NCBI GenBank assembly: GCA_963921825.1
Contig: OY997591.1
Span: forward strand, 30,463,825-30,527,824
Reading direction: 5' to 3'
Length of the DNA stretch: 64,000 nucleotides
Source: Erodium maritimum
Lineage: Eukaryota; Streptophyta; Magnoliopsida; Geraniales; Geraniaceae
In this document: one piece after another, positions 1-11,224 of the stretch
Position numbering within the stretch: position 1 is the first letter of the stretch
Layout of the letters: the number at the start of each line of letters is the position of its first letter
Notes under the pieces: generated by a model
Database searches by the model: none
What the model saw: the letters and a program-made list of their open reading frames with translations, nothing else
Told to the model about the DNA's origin: nothing
Made by a program: the position numbers and the translations under genes

Positions 1-36
1 TAACGGAGGAATATGTGTTCCACTTATTCTCTGCAG

Positions 37-564
37 CAAGAGACGGCCCTTACTCAGACTACCAGCAGCGGCAGAGGAAGAGGGCGTGGCCGGGGAAGAG
101 GGCGCGGACGAGGTTCTCGAACTATAGAGAAAGAGTCTTCTCATCCAGAGGTTGAGTCAGACCCTTCTACATCTCTTCAGCACATCAACAAAATTGTGGA
201 TACTGGAACATGCACAGAGAATGGTTCTGAGCTGAAAGAATTACCCAAGGAGGAAAATGACTCTGCCAATGCACCAGTTCGGAATTTTGATTTGAATGCT
301 GAAGTAAACGAGAACGAGAACAATGCAGCCTCAGCTACAGCTACAACAACAACCACGGTATCAGCCTCAGCAATAGTCACAGTAGCTGCTGCAGTAAAAA
401 CAGAGACAGCACCATCATCAGAGCCTGTTTCTGAGGCCAAACATGAAGAGTATCCCGGCTGGTCTCTTGCAGACATGGACAAGATGTCCATTGATCCTCT
501 TCAGTTGGCACAGCTCAGTACCAGATTAGATCAGGATGATGAAGACTATGATGAAGAAGGCTAG
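37..564 (+). CDS. DRAP1: NC2-alpha / DRAP1 (Dr1-associated corepressor), last coding exon
   Basis: This is the C-terminal coding exon of the plant NC2 alpha subunit. NC2 alpha pairs with NC2 beta (Dr1) through histone folds, and the dimer binds TBP on promoter DNA and represses or tunes RNA polymerase II transcription in the nucleus. A pyrimidine-rich stretch ending in CTGCAG at 31-36 is a good splice acceptor, so the exon is placed from 37 in phase 0; the ATG at 13 would lie in the intron. The exon encodes an uninterrupted Gly-Arg run about 10 residues in, then a low-complexity Ser/Thr/Ala linker, a Phe-Asp-Leu-Asn-Ala motif, and the conserved tail EYPGWSLADMDKMSIDPLQL that ends in acidic DEDYDEEG. 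The histone-fold exons lie upstream of the window. The GR run and the tail fit plant NC2-alpha from memory of the family; the splice site is inferred. Confidence 0.85.
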   Translation, partial: QETALTQTTSSGRGRGRGRGRGRGRGSRTIEKESSHPEVESDPSTSLQHINKIVDTGTCTENGSELKELPKEENDSANAPVRNFDLNAEVNENENNAASATATTTTTVSASAIVTVAAAVKTETAPSSEPVSEAKHEEYPGWSLADMDKMSIDPLQLAQLSTRLDQDDEDYDEEG

Positions 565-1260
565 CAAGATCAGGCTTCTTGGGAAGGTTAGTTATTTGGT
601 AAAGATTGATGGGAAGATTAAGAAACTTGGTTAAGTAAAGTAGATTAGAGACAAAAGCACTTAAATGACCGACTTAGCTGTAGGAGAATGAAGAAAGGCC
701 TAATGTGGTTTGTTCCCAGAAAGGCTGGCATGTTCTTCTTTCTCCCTTTGTCATCACGAAATGCTATATGCTAACAACCTTATGTAGAGAATTAGTGTGT
801 GCTTCACATAATGTAGGAGTAGTAAACGTCTCTTTAATAATCGTCTTCCCTGTCTTTTATGCTTTTTATTTGTTTGAACTTGCAACACTCTCCGGTATGA
901 AATCTATGTAATGCTTATGGTGTAGAGTGTGTGATTTAAGTTTTAGGATAAAGCTTTTTATGTACACTGATGTTAGACCTTATAATATTGGTTGTCATTT
1001 TGGCTGTACTCTTCATGTCGAGATTGCACTCCAAGCAGTGGAGAAACTGTTAACGGGTGCAAGCCTGGCTAGGCTAGGAAGTCGAATGGTTGACATTATA
1101 TAACCTCATTAAATACGATAAATCTCTTTTTGGAATTTCAAGAAGACTAGTAAAATGGATTGCCTCATGAATGTTCAAACAAACTTGTAATGCGTTAATT
1201 GGATTGCTTATGCCAAGGCCTTGAAGGAGTGGTCGGATTTGTAATTTGTATTTTTAATAT
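565..1260 (+). other. Probable 3' UTR and downstream flank of the NC2-alpha gene
   Basis: No ORF of interest follows the stop codon. The sequence is AT-rich and contains AATAAA-like variants such as GGATAAA near 946. The polyadenylation site cannot be placed from sequence alone. Confidence 0.4.
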
Positions 1261-2472
1261 ATATTGTATACTCAAAATATCACTAAACTACTCTTAATTA
1301 TGTTTGAATTTTATATATTACACTTGACTATAAATTCGTTTGTCTAACTTTTCATTACTTTTTTCTGTTAAAAAATGGACAGAAAATTGTCATATACAGA
1401 GCACTTGACCCAATTTTTTCAGAAAATAACAAAAAGTGTCATTGTCCTTATTTCTTTCCCTTTTGTCTTCGTGCTAGCTGTCTTCTCTTAGTTTTCTTCG
1501 TGGTGTCTGTACCTCTCTCGCACAGCAATGTGTAATCACCAAAAATGGGAAAAAATCGAGCTCCCTACACTGTATGTTCATCTCCTCCCTCGGCTCCACC
1601 TCCACCTACCATTTCTCCCCTTTTGTTAGGGTTCGAAGGTTTAGGGGATGTTGAGGTTCGACAGTATTTGAGAATTTAGGGTTTGGAGACATAGGGTTTT
1701 GTAGCTCAAATGTCGATTGAAGTTGAGAAACACACTTCTGCTTTCATGTTTAAGCGATAATGTTATGAATCTGATGATTGCTTATCTACATATGAATTTT
1801 GACGTTAATCGTGCTCTACATTGTTTGGAAAATAGAGTTTCAAATTTCCTAGGGATATTTCAATATAGTCTGCCAAACATTTATTTGTAAGATAATACCT
1901 TTGACATAATTTTTTTATAATATGATACTTTATCAAATATTTAACAGTAATTTAATACCTAACTGTTAACTATGCGCTGCCCTTCAGTGACATTCTTCAT
2001 AGAATCCAGTTCTCCATTCAGATCCCGATCGAGAAGATACTTGAAGTAAATAATATTTTACAAGGAATGTCGAAATGTGATGAGGGTGCACAGGCCGTCA
2101 AGGCCGTATGATGTAATGCATTCCTTGTGGCTCAGGAGGCTTAACCTCAAGCTTTGAAATTCAGATGACATCTTTTCTGCTTAAGCTTGTGCACTTTCTG
2201 GGCTCAATGTATAGGATCTCATGTAATTTGTAAAACACTAGGTTTTGGTAATTTTAAAACATAGACTTGGTAGTATGTTTATAATAAATGTGTTTAGCTT
2301 GATCTGCAAAATATTTTCTGAATAAACAACTAGTTTACGTTTAATATGAGATCACTAACACTTGATGATCTTTGAGGACAGTGTTCATGTGTCGCTCTGC
2401 CTAGCAGATTTGGTCCAAAGTAATGGTAAGGTGGGGCTTTGTTCCAAGTTTCTAGATACTTCATCTGGTTTT
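1261..2472. other. Intergenic, no gene recognised
   Basis: AT-rich non-coding DNA with no convincing ORF or terminal repeats. 2020-2230 is less AT-rich and could be part of a transcript, but nothing in it is recognisable. Confidence 0.4.
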
Positions 2473-2857
2473 GAGATAATTCCATTTTAGTACCCTAAAA
2501 TTTTCGGATTTCGTTTTTAGTACCCTAAATGTTTTTTGTGCTATTTCAGTACCCTAAATCTTTGTTTATTCCAGTTTAGTACCCAATGTCTGATTTTCCA
2601 TCCATTTTTGGATGGAAAAACGTCATGTGCCTTGCACATGGCCCTATCTTTTATAATAATACCAAAACTACCCTTCGGTAGTTTAAACAAATTGAATTTT
2701 TGAAAAATAAAAATGACTTTTTATAGATAAAAAAAATCAGACGTTGGGTACTAAACTGGAATAAACGAAGATTTAGGGTACTGAAGTGGCACAAAAAACA
2801 TTTAGGGTACTAAAAACAAAATCCGAAAGTTTTAGGGTACTAAAATGGAATTATCCC
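2473..2857. mobile_element. Foldback (Mutator-like MITE), copy 1
   Basis: The two arms are about 118 bp inverted repeats: GAGATAATTCC at the left end pairs with GGAATTATCCC at the right. Flanking 9-mers TCTGGTTTT and CCTGGTTTT match at 8 of 9 positions, the TSD length of Mutator-like elements. Within the left arm GTACCC recurs at about 2490, 2520, 2549 and 2579, a period of about 30 bp. No transposase is encoded, so the element is non-autonomous. Confidence 0.8.
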
Positions 2858-3357
2858 CCTGGTTTTCAATAGCAAATCTAAAAATGTTGATCCTAAAGCT
2901 TGTTATGTTATGGGTCCAAGGAGGTCTGAGCACAAGATGAGTTCAATGTTAATTTATTTCTTGGTTGCTTTGTCATGTAAAGTTGTACAGATAAGTCAAG
3001 TTCATGATGCAGAGTAGCTTGGTCTACCTCTTCATGGCCTTAAACATTACAAACTTCAATAACCAGATTCTCTTCATAACTTTCCATCCTGTACATGGCC
3101 TGGTTTCTATGAGACCAACCTCTTTTTTTCTGACAGGACCGGCTGAGCCCAGATAGATACTATTCTATTTAATTAAATGTAACTTCCTCCTTCATTGAAT
3201 TTGATTGTCAATAACAACATTGCCTATTCATAATGCTAAACATCTATACCTACATGTACATAAACAAATTCATTTGAAACAACTCAAGTTACTTCGTTAT
3301 CACAAGGGCTAACAAGCTTAACAAATAAGGAAACTTTTCTTCCTTCCCTGTAAGCTC
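2858..3357. other. Non-coding flank; probable 3' UTR of the minus-strand gene near its right end
   Basis: No ORF. The right part lies just downstream of the minus-strand stop codon at 3358-3360 and is likely its 3' UTR. No clear polyadenylation site was assigned. Confidence 0.35.
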
Positions 3358-6300
3358 TCATTTCTTCGCCTTTGAAAACCTGAGACATCGATACTTCTCG
3401 CCACTAACAGTGATTTCAAGAGCTCCATCTTGGTTATCTTGATTTGATGCAGTTCCCATTAGAACACTTTTCTCTTTTTCAAGGTTCTCTTTCTCCATCT
3501 TCAGCCTTGCTTCTTGGCGAGCAATCTCTGCCTGGATTTGCAACAGCACAAACAAAATTAATTAAGCTACACAACCCCACCTCTCGCAACACTGAGCTCT
3601 TTCTTTCATACCACCCACCCAATTGGTGCGCTTAAAAGAGACTCCGTCACTAGCTGTATCATTGCAATTCAACCTTAAACCTCTAGTCATCATTCTCATT
3701 TCTCACTATACATGCATTGCCTTCTGCAGCCCTAACTGCAATTAATAATGACTGTAACGAGCTTTTGCACTCTAGAATTTGTAAAGGCTACTATGATAAA
3801 ATGTATCATTTCCTTTACCAAAGGCCAATAAGCTGCGCATGTTTCACAAACTTAGCACTATGTGTTGTCCCAATTTTATCAAATGTCCCCAAGGGGACAA
3901 CTTGGCAATGTGTGATGCTTGTATTATTACCTAAAATGATGAAAAGTTTCAGAATTGTTATGGAGATGTCAACAATGCCAACTCAATCCGCCTAAAATTC
4001 ATGAATTGTTTTATATCCTGCAAATCCCAGTTCTTAATCCATTCAATATAACAAAGGGATAATTGTCCAAAACTACCCTAAAGTGTGGATGAAACGTTGT
4101 GCACTATTTTCATTTGTGGACGAAACTTTAGGGTAACCACACAGCGTGGACGAAACGTTGTGCACTATTTCATTTGTGGACGAAACTTTAGGGTAGTTTT
4201 GGACAATTATCCCTATAACAAATGTAGAACAAGGAAGCAAAAAAAAAAAATCAATACTATAGTGTGACCCACACTAAACTTGCGGGAAACAAAATGGCTC
4301 AAGAGATATGGCATAATGATATGAATCTTGGAATTAAACGTTAGTCATTCAACTTATAATCTCAACAGTCAATTGCACTCCTTATTTCCCGCAACAGATA
4401 GAAAATAAAGTTTACTCCCTTATTATGCTAGCAATTTAAACCTGTAAAGCCCAACTCCACAAGTCAAATGATCCCCTTGTACTTTCAAGGAAACAAACTG
4501 GTCTAGCTATCAACAACGATAAATTAAGTAGATTATACAGACTGCACTGACATATCTACACAGAAACAGGGCCAATCTTCACAAGGTAATTCTAGTAGGC
4601 AAAAACATTAATCACTTATAGCTATTTTTACTCGCCCAAAAGGGTTAAATACTTTTACCTGCCTCTAACTTCCATTTTTTTTAGTTCAGCTCCTAGTCTT
4701 ATAATTTATTTTAGGGTTAATTGCCAAAACCTACCTAAAGTACTGTCCACGACCAAAAAAGGACCTTATCTTTTCTCCAGGCTTTTAAGGTACACAAAAT
4801 ATTGTCCACCGTCGCCTGTTAGAAAATGATAGGTCCATTTAGGGATAGTGATAACGGGGAAGCGACAGGTGACAGACGGATTTGAAAAAAAAATGGCCGT
4901 TTGGGGCCAACGTTCAACGTACAGATCAATAATTTAAATAAAAATATATATTTTTTCCTATAAATAATACACACACTTAATACTTATACACCTTCAATTC
5001 ACTCTCAAAATATTCTTCAACCATTCCTAGAAAAGTTGGTCCGAGTGAGAAGACCTGTAGGTAATTTCCTGTTAGCCTCATCGATCAGTCAATTCATACC
5101 AAGGAAACACGAAGACTGAAAATGAATTTTGAAAAGGTGTTCATCGAGAATACTATGGAAGGTCATAGTATAGAACCAATAAATAATCCAAGTATTATTG
5201 GATAAAGATAAACAACAAGGTCAACAAATTCCTCGGAAATTGAAGAGAAGGCAAAAGTATTTAACCCCACCCAAAATGATCATGTATGCTTAAAATAACG
5301 GGATAATTTCAAAAAATGACCCTCAGGTATTGGGTTTTTGCAATTTGCGTCCCTAAACAAAAAAAACTTGCAATTTGTATCGCTATACTTTCCTTAATTC
5401 GCACATCCATCACAAGGTTTAAAAATATATGAAAAGACCTATTTACCCTCAATTACAAGTTGTTAAAATATCATACTTGAGGGCCATTTTCTGCAAACAT
5501 ATAATATTTGAGGGACATTTTTTTTGGAAAAAGTATATTTTAGTGTAAAGGTAAAACTGTCATTTTAAAATTTTAGGTGGCATGTGCAGGGCACATGATC
5601 CATTATGGATGAAGAGTGTAATTTTTAATCGACGTAGCAAATTAAGAAAAGTATAGGGGTACAAATTGCTAGGGTTTTTTTGTTTAGGAACACAAGTTGT
5701 AAAAACCGAATATGAGAGTCATTTTTTGCAATTATCCCTAAAATAATTGATGATTCCCAACCTGTGTGCATAAGAAAATTGGGAGTCAAAACATTGCTAC
5801 ATTACTTGTTTGGAAAAACTTCAAGAACAGACGGTTATTTGACTATTGAAATCAAAAACTATCTATAGACAAATTTGATTAGCAAATTCATACGGTACAC
5901 TTAAGGTAATTACGCAAACTAACATTTTCCGTTAGAAATGACGGAAAACGTTAAAAAACAAAAAACTAACAAGTCTACAGTTAGTTTTTGAGTTAAAATA
6001 GTCATATGGCAGTTAGTTAGTTCTTGGAGTTTATTTTAACGATTTCTGTCATTTCTAACTGTGTTAATTGCTATACTACTTGTGTAGTTATATGATGATT
6101 TTTAACTGTGGATATCACATTAAAGGAGGCAAATCACAAGTTTTGTCTAGAAAGAATAAGTTCACGAGCTTAACTAAAGAAAATGTGAAGTCAAGGGAGG
6201 CAAAAGCATTTAACCCCACCCAAAATGATCATGTATCCACAATCAACACTTTGTTTTTTCTTCTGGGTAATCCAATTACAGCCACAAAACGAATCCTTTG

Positions 6301-6571
6301 TTGAAACAATCGGAGCAGGTAAATAAAATAAAAAGAGGAGACGAATTAAACAATAATCGAAGAAAAAGTAAAAGGGTAGGAGAATGAAAACCTCCCGACG
6401 AGAGAGCTCGGCTTTCCAGGCAGCTTCGCGCTCGGCGACTTCCCGCTCTCGCTCCTCGATGTAGCTCTGCATCTCCCTCTCCTTCATGATCCTGTCCTGA
6501 ATATCCGCATCCAACGCCTCCTTCAGCTCCTGCACGAACTTGTCCACAACTGCCTTTATTCTTAACGACAT
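3358..6571 (-). CDS. Small coiled-coil protein, two exons (6571-6392, 3531-3358)
   Basis: The spliced product has 117 residues. Exon 1 runs from ATG at 6571 to 6392 and is followed on the minus strand by GT; exon 2 begins at 3531 after ATCCAG and ends at the stop at 3358. Both junctions are phase 0. The first half is almost all charged helix (KEREMQSYIEEREREVAERE), a likely coiled coil that continues into exon 2 (RQEARLKMEKENLEKEKS). The tail ITVSGEKYRCLRFSKAKK is a compact basic motif that looks conserved, but I do not recognise a named family. The frame is open upstream to a TTG at 6613 with no ATG, so the ATG at 6571 is chosen. The 2.86 kb intron contains several foldback elements. There is no signal peptide or membrane segment. 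Function is unknown; an oligomeric scaffold or filament-associated role is only a guess. Confidence 0.7.
4056..4213. mobile_element. Foldback (Mutator-like MITE), copy 2, in intron
   Basis: The ends GGGATAATTG and CAATTATCCC are inverted and flanked by a perfect 9 bp duplication TATAACAAA (4047-4055 and 4214-4222). The interior is four units with GTGGA(C/T)GAAAC starting at 4085, 4116, 4146 and 4176, a period of 30-31 bp. It lies in the intron of the minus-strand coiled-coil gene. Confidence 0.88.
4714..4830. repeat. Possible one-armed foldback fragment
   Basis: GGGTTAATTGCC followed by CTACCTAAAG and two GTCCAC units about 59 bp apart looks like the left arm of the same type of foldback element. 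No right arm was found, so it is a fragment or a chance resemblance. Confidence 0.35.
4840..5245 (+). repeat. Diverged copy of the 42885-43360 repeat
   Basis: This stretch aligns by eye with 42885-43360: a shared CTATAAATA-like box, CTTATACACCTTCAATTCAC, GAGTGAGAAGAC and ACAACAAGGTCAACAAATTC occur in the same order. The layout (TATA-like box, short leader, start of a reading frame) resembles the 5' part of a PIF/Harbinger-type transposon gene, but no intact ORF remains. Confidence 0.45.
5249..5287 (+). repeat. 39 bp direct repeat, copy 1
   Basis: Matches 6198-6236 with one mismatch (for example CAAAATGATCATGTAT). The two copies are offset by 949 bp and flank a foldback element and other intronic sequence. 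Confidence 0.8.
5300..5738. mobile_element. Foldback (Mutator-like MITE), copy 3, in intron
   Basis: GGGATAATTTC at the left pairs with GCAATTATCCC at the right. The flanking 9-mers TAAAATAAC and TAAAATAAT match at 8 of 9 positions. The left arm has CCC/CGC cores at about 5320, 5350 and 5380, again a 30 bp spacing. The centre is unrelated, non-coding and AT-rich. Confidence 0.8.
5903..6074. repeat. Imperfect inverted repeat
   Basis: GTTAGAAATGACGGAAAACG near 5930 is roughly inverted by CGATTTCTGTCATTTCTAAC near 6040, with related outer ends GTAATTACGCAAACTAAC and the complement of GTGTTAATTGC. It is probably another small DNA transposon, but no target duplication was found. Confidence 0.35.
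6198..6236 (+). repeat. 39 bp direct repeat, copy 2
   Basis: Partner of 5249-5287. The duplication suggests a segmental duplication or a slippage-type insertion within the intron. Confidence 0.8.
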
Positions 6572-6612
6572 CGCTCTCACCAATTCAATATCAAATTGCA
6601 CAGTAGGCGGCA

Positions 6613-6816
6613 ATGGCTGCGAGCAGAGCTCTCATTCTCCGCCTGCGGATACTTCGGAGAGGTAGGTTTGGTTCGCCAGGAATCAATCGACCAAGGAAGA
6701 AATGCGTGCAGTGGACAACAAGAGAGAACCAATTTGGACCCTTTGTTCTTCTTGGACTTGGGCTCCTCTCCACCATTGTCCAGGGCCCACATCCTTTGGA
6801 TTGTAGTTTCCGATAA
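6613..6816 (+). CDS. Possible small membrane protein, divergent to the coiled-coil gene
   Basis: A 67-residue ORF begins at an ATG in good plant context (GGCAATGGCTGCG). The N-terminus is Arg-rich with no acidic residue over about 30 positions, as in a mitochondrial presequence, and is followed by ENQFGPFVLLGLGLLSTIVQ, a likely single membrane segment at residues 39-58. It is not recognised as a named family. Its ATG lies 41 bp from the minus-strand ATG at 6571, so the transcripts would share a bidirectional promoter with overlapping 5' UTRs, or one of the starts is wrong. CGGAGAGGTAGGT at 6653-6665 is also a good splice donor, so the frame may be cut there. Two minus-strand ORFs overlap it and look less protein-like. 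A chance ORF remains possible. Confidence 0.42.
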   Translation: MAASRALILRLRILRRGRFGSPGINRPRKKCVQWTTRENQFGPFVLLGLGLLSTIVQGPHPLDCSFR

Positions 6817-6852
6817 TTCAAATCAAATCAAAATTGAATTTATCCTCAATGG

Positions 6853-8051
6853 TGCTGTCATACTTTAGTACTAAAAGGGCTATATTGAGTGGTTTTTAAT
6901 AGTGATTTTAATTCTGTTTTGATTTTACTCTCCTATGTTTTACATGTTTTTAGCATTTCTCTTGGTTATCAAGTCGTGGAACAGAATAGTAGAAAAAATT
7001 CAACAAAAAGGATACGTTTTGAAACTCTGTTGTGATGCGGACTAAGACCCAGAGCCACGAGGAAGCCCGGCATGGGCTAGTGCCCAGATCCGACATGGAG
7101 CCCGCGACCAATCGCTGAAAATAGAGCAAAACACTCTTTTGAGATGTCGGCGACCACCCGGTACTGTGCAGGAGCCCAGCACAGACACGCACCCGGTACC
7201 GGCACCGTGCCTGCGACGCGCGTAGAAGGCCTAAATCCCTATTCATTTCAGATTCGTTTTTTCTCCTATTTAACTCAAAATTTAGGTTTAGAAAGGGAAT
7301 AACTTGTACTTCGGCTAGTCTAGAAGGAGAGGAGAGTGGAGTGCAAAAGGGGGAGTAGATTTGAGCTTGAAGAACGTCATTGTAATCCACACTTTGGGTA
7401 TTTTGATTCTCTAACCTTTTTCAATAAGATGAATGTTAGTGTTTGTTCTTCATCTTCATCTTTCTCCATGAACAGCTAAACCCCCATAATCTAGGGTTAT
7501 GGGATATTAGAGATTTGATTTCCAATATGTTGAATGCATGAATATTGTGATGCTTGATTTGAATTTAGGGTTTGTATTTGATTTGAACTTAATGTTCCAT
7601 CTCCCAGATAGGCTCGATAGATGATGGGAATTGCAATCCAACACTCGAGAGATGAGGGCTGCAATTGGTCTAGAATCGTATACATGTTGAGTTTAAATCT
7701 AGACTAGAGATAGTTAGGTCAACACAATTGCAATAACCATAGGTCATCAGTATTCAATGCATTGGAATGGTCTCTATGAACCAATACCTTAGGTTGCTTT
7801 TTCCTCTGATTCGAACATCTCTCTCTGATTTACTTGAGCACTCGTTACTTTTAAATTACTATTCACTTTTACATGTGTTAAACCAAAACCATTTTACCAA
7901 ACGGAATAGCTTAATAACAACTCTAGATAGAAATTGATTTGACTCGTGCTCCCTTGGGTACAATATATGGATTTAATTCTAAAATACTACTTGACGACCG
8001 GTACGCTTGCCATGCCATTTTCTGTACTAAAACTGTTGGGCGCCAAGTTAA
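6853..8051 (+). repeat. Athila-like 5' LTR (B1)
   Basis: Aligns with 22971-24346 over almost its whole length (for example CTCTCCTATGTT, CCGGCATGGGCTAG, AATCTAGGGTTATGGGA). It is about 160 bp shorter than the 3' copy near 7745, where the other LTR has extra sequence. The end is defined by the primer-binding site that follows. Confidence 0.75.
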
Positions 8052-8069
8052 TGGCGCCGTTGTTGAGGA
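8052..8069 (+). other. Primer-binding site
   Basis: TGGCGCCGTTGTTGAGG matches the TGGCGCCGTTGCCGGGG type primer-binding site of Athila/Tat elements with two or three changes, directly after the LTR. Confidence 0.75.
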
Positions 8070-8463
8070 GTAATTGAGCCAACCTTTTTTATAAAGGTGT
8101 GTTATGACTATTTCACTCATGTACCTATCTTTTTTTTATGCACTATGTTCTCGTCTTGTGCTTGTTGCTAAGGTTACTTTATGCTTACAAGATTTAAATC
8201 CTCTCCAAGTGATTTGTTTAGTGATACAGATTTACGAGAAGTGAGAAAGTTAAAGATACGAGCTTTGATGAATAAAGTAGGTAAAGGAAGTACCAACTCA
8301 GATACAATAGAAAATCAGGAAGTTGAAGCCACTGGGCGGAATGCACAAAGGGGCAGTCAAATAACTAAGTGATCCAACGAGATCCCCCATCAAAACCTGT
8401 AGCAGTTGAGAGGCCACCAAGATATCTATGTGATTATGGCATACCTCGGACCAAAAACCTACA

Positions 8464-11224
8464 TGTCACGCCCCAAAGTCAGTAGAACCGAACCCGGAAC
8501 GCGAACGTTTAAGACAATAAAACATTTTCAAACCTTTTAAATAAATCGCTTTAAAACCACCATTTAGTTAATCAAAATAATAATTTACAACTCAAAAGTA
8601 CGTCCCAACAAGCGGACAAAATACAAGGCGTACGTCGCTAGACTCAAAAAGGAAACCCGGACTCCCGCTCTTAGCTCTTCAAGCTTCGAGAGCTCACCTA
8701 GTCCGTCCCGCGACCAGTACCTGTAGGAAAAACAGCTAGGGGTGAGCGTTCGCTCACCACCACGGATAACAGATTGACTACGACGTACTAGCAGACAATG
8801 CCGGTAACACCAACAACAAACCCAACACCAGGGACTACTATCCCCAACTCAAGTAACCCGACTGACACACAACTGTTACTTTCCCCAACCGACTCAACAC
8901 TCGGACACGTATTGTAGACCCGACACAACGATTACGACTTCCTCCAAGGACACGAAAGATAACCACGCAACACCCAAGATCACAAAGGATCGCACACCAA
9001 ACAAGATCGCAAAGGACCGCACTCCAGCTGCTCAGTAACCCCCTGCCCTTTTCCCAACACGACGGTTGGATCAGGCGGCCGACATGTCGCACTTTTCCCA
9101 ACACGAAGGTTGGATCAGGCTGTCGACTTGTCGCACTTTTCCCGACACCCAATCGGATCAGGCTGTCGACCTGTCGCACTTTTCCCAACACGACGGTTGG
9201 ATCAGGCGGTCGACCTGTCGCACTTTTCCCGACACGAAGTCGGATCAGGCTGTCGACCTGTCACTCACCAACCCCAGGTAACCACAATCACAATCACAAG
9301 CAAAGTTCAACAACAGCAACAACACCGGTTTAACACTCCACATGCACTCATGGCCACCCAAGACACCAACAGTAAAACACGGGTTCAACAACCCCACGGG
9401 CACTCATGGTCACCCAAGATACCAACAGTAAAGAAACGGGTTCAACAACCCCACGGGCACTCACGGCCACCCAAGACACACCAACAGTAAAAATACGAGT
9501 TTAACCACCCCACGGGCTCACATGGCCACCCAAGACACAAACTAAACAATCAACCTCCGGGCATAACCAAATGCCTCCAGTAATTCTAATATCGATAAGT
9601 TCACTGCTCCTACGACACTACTAAGTGTCACATGCATTTCTATGGTTCGATACGTTCCCGTATCATATGACACCACCCGGTGTCGCCTGCCTTTCTATCA
9701 TTCGATAAACTTACTTAACCCACGACACTACTAAGTGTCACATGCATTTCTACTGTTAACTTTCCTTAGTCAGGGCCGAGATCCGGCTACTTTTCCCTAC
9801 CTCGTATGCTTTCCCCAAAAGCTCACAACCATGCTCCGGCGTGATCACGATCACTCGCCTAGCTTTCCCTTTCCTCTGTCGGTAGCACGATCTAATAAGA
9901 ACACAATTTAAAATACTTTTAAGCCTGCAGGCATAAACTGAGTTTTAATAAACTTGACGCCCAAATGTAACCCCGACAATGTCGATCACTCCCAAACTTC
10001 CCAATACTCGACATTGTCAATAATGGACCCGGAAAGGCCCGTTTCGCCCGACCCGACGAATCTGCCCGGGATTGGAAAACGTCCTTCCGGGGCTCCAAAA
10101 ATTCCCGTTTTCGTTTCCACGATCTTAGAATAATTCAAGGGTTCCTAAGCACTCGACGGAATCACTTTCCGACTTCCGGGTAATTTAATTCGCGTTTAAA
10201 GTTTCTAAACCCGTCAATTACAACTTTCACAATTTAAATCCAAAATTCGTTCCGGGTGTGGATTAACTACTTGGGGAACGTCCTAAACCACCCGAACACG
10301 AAAACCCGAGACCCGGGCAAGTGGGCCCCACACAGCCACAATGGGAAAATTTCCTTTCCGCCCCAAAACGTTCCTAACGAACCCCAAACTTCAACCATTC
10401 ATCTTTAAACCAATCTTAAACAAAACCCAACCTTAATCAAACCGTTTAAACTCAAACCCTAAATTTCAAACGTACTAAAACGATAAAAAAAATTGGGTTC
10501 TCACCGTAGGGAATGACGAGGGGAGTTCAAATCTTCGATCGTTGAGTCGATCGGTCAGTCGGATCGTCGGGAAATCACCAAAGACCCAACCTTCTTCTTC
10601 CTTTCTCTCCTTCCCTTTCTCTCTCTTATTTTCTCTCTCTTCTACCTCTCCTTTTCTGTTAAATGGCCGAGACACACCAACACCTTCTCTTTTATTTTTG
10701 TTTTAAACCACACTTTTACCATATTTACAAAACTAACATCACCTTTCCATTTCTTTGTTTTGTTCAATGTTACCTAACACCACCACATTGGTGACATGTG
10801 GCAAGTGGGTCCCACCCCTTTTGAAAAATATCTTCTAGATATTTTTCAGTCAGATTCGCGAAATTCGGCCGTCTCGGGCCCCGAACGGGCACTTTTTCCA
10901 AGAAATTCCGAAACTTCACGAGCTACAAGGAAACAGCTCAACTAAGACCGCTGTGACGACGAATAAGCTTTTTGGATCCAAAACGGACCTCGAACGGACC
11001 AAAACGTCGCTCGGTTCACTTTTCCAGCGAAAAGTCAACATTTCCCAAATTGGTCAGAAAGTTGCCCTGAGTCCCCCGGAACTCACTTTGGTCGATATCG
11101 GGGTCAACTTAAGTCCGGTATGACCCTCGTGGTCAAATTTGGGTTCATTTAAGTGTGTCCAAATTTTTTAAATTTTCCCGCTTTTCGCCGATTTGACTGG
11201 CGTTGACCGGGAGCGGTTCTTACA
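8464..11224 (+). repeat. Family A solo LTR, copy A1 (2.8 kb)
   Basis: Starts TGTCACGCCCC and ends GGTTCTTACA, with TG...CA borders. The flanking 5-mers CTACA and TTACA match at 4 of 5 positions. It matches three other copies (25802, 33422, 37534) over most of its length. It has no primer-binding site or coding region, so it is read as an LTR left by recombination. The long 2.8-3.3 kb LTR with a TGTCACGCCCC start recalls chromovirus (Tekay/Del-like) LTRs; that assignment is inference. Confidence 0.8.
9060..9262 (+). repeat. Minisatellite inside A1, about 44 bp period
   Basis: CACTTTTCCC recurs at about 9090, 9134, 9177 and 9221 with GGATCAGGC and GTCGAC in each unit. The short ORFs across it are products of the repeat. 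Confidence 0.85.

Noticed and set aside
177-491. Minus-strand ORF of 104 codons
   Set aside because: Antisense shadow of the NC2-alpha exon.
2491-2558. Interstitial telomere repeat (CCCTAAA)
   Set aside because: Single CCCTAAA motifs about 30 bp apart within foldback arms, not tandem telomere units.
4056-4213. CRISPR-like array (30 bp units)
   Set aside because: The units run directly into each other without unique spacers, the block is palindromic overall and has transposon TSDs in a plant genome.
6577-6821. Two minus-strand ORFs (71 and 76 codons)
   Set aside because: Overlap the more protein-like plus-strand ORF at 6613 and the 5' region of the coiled-coil gene; composition looks random.
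8838-9490. Overlapping ORFs on both strands (up to 126 codons)
   Set aside because: They lie in the minisatellite of a family A LTR; the repeats alone explain the open frames.
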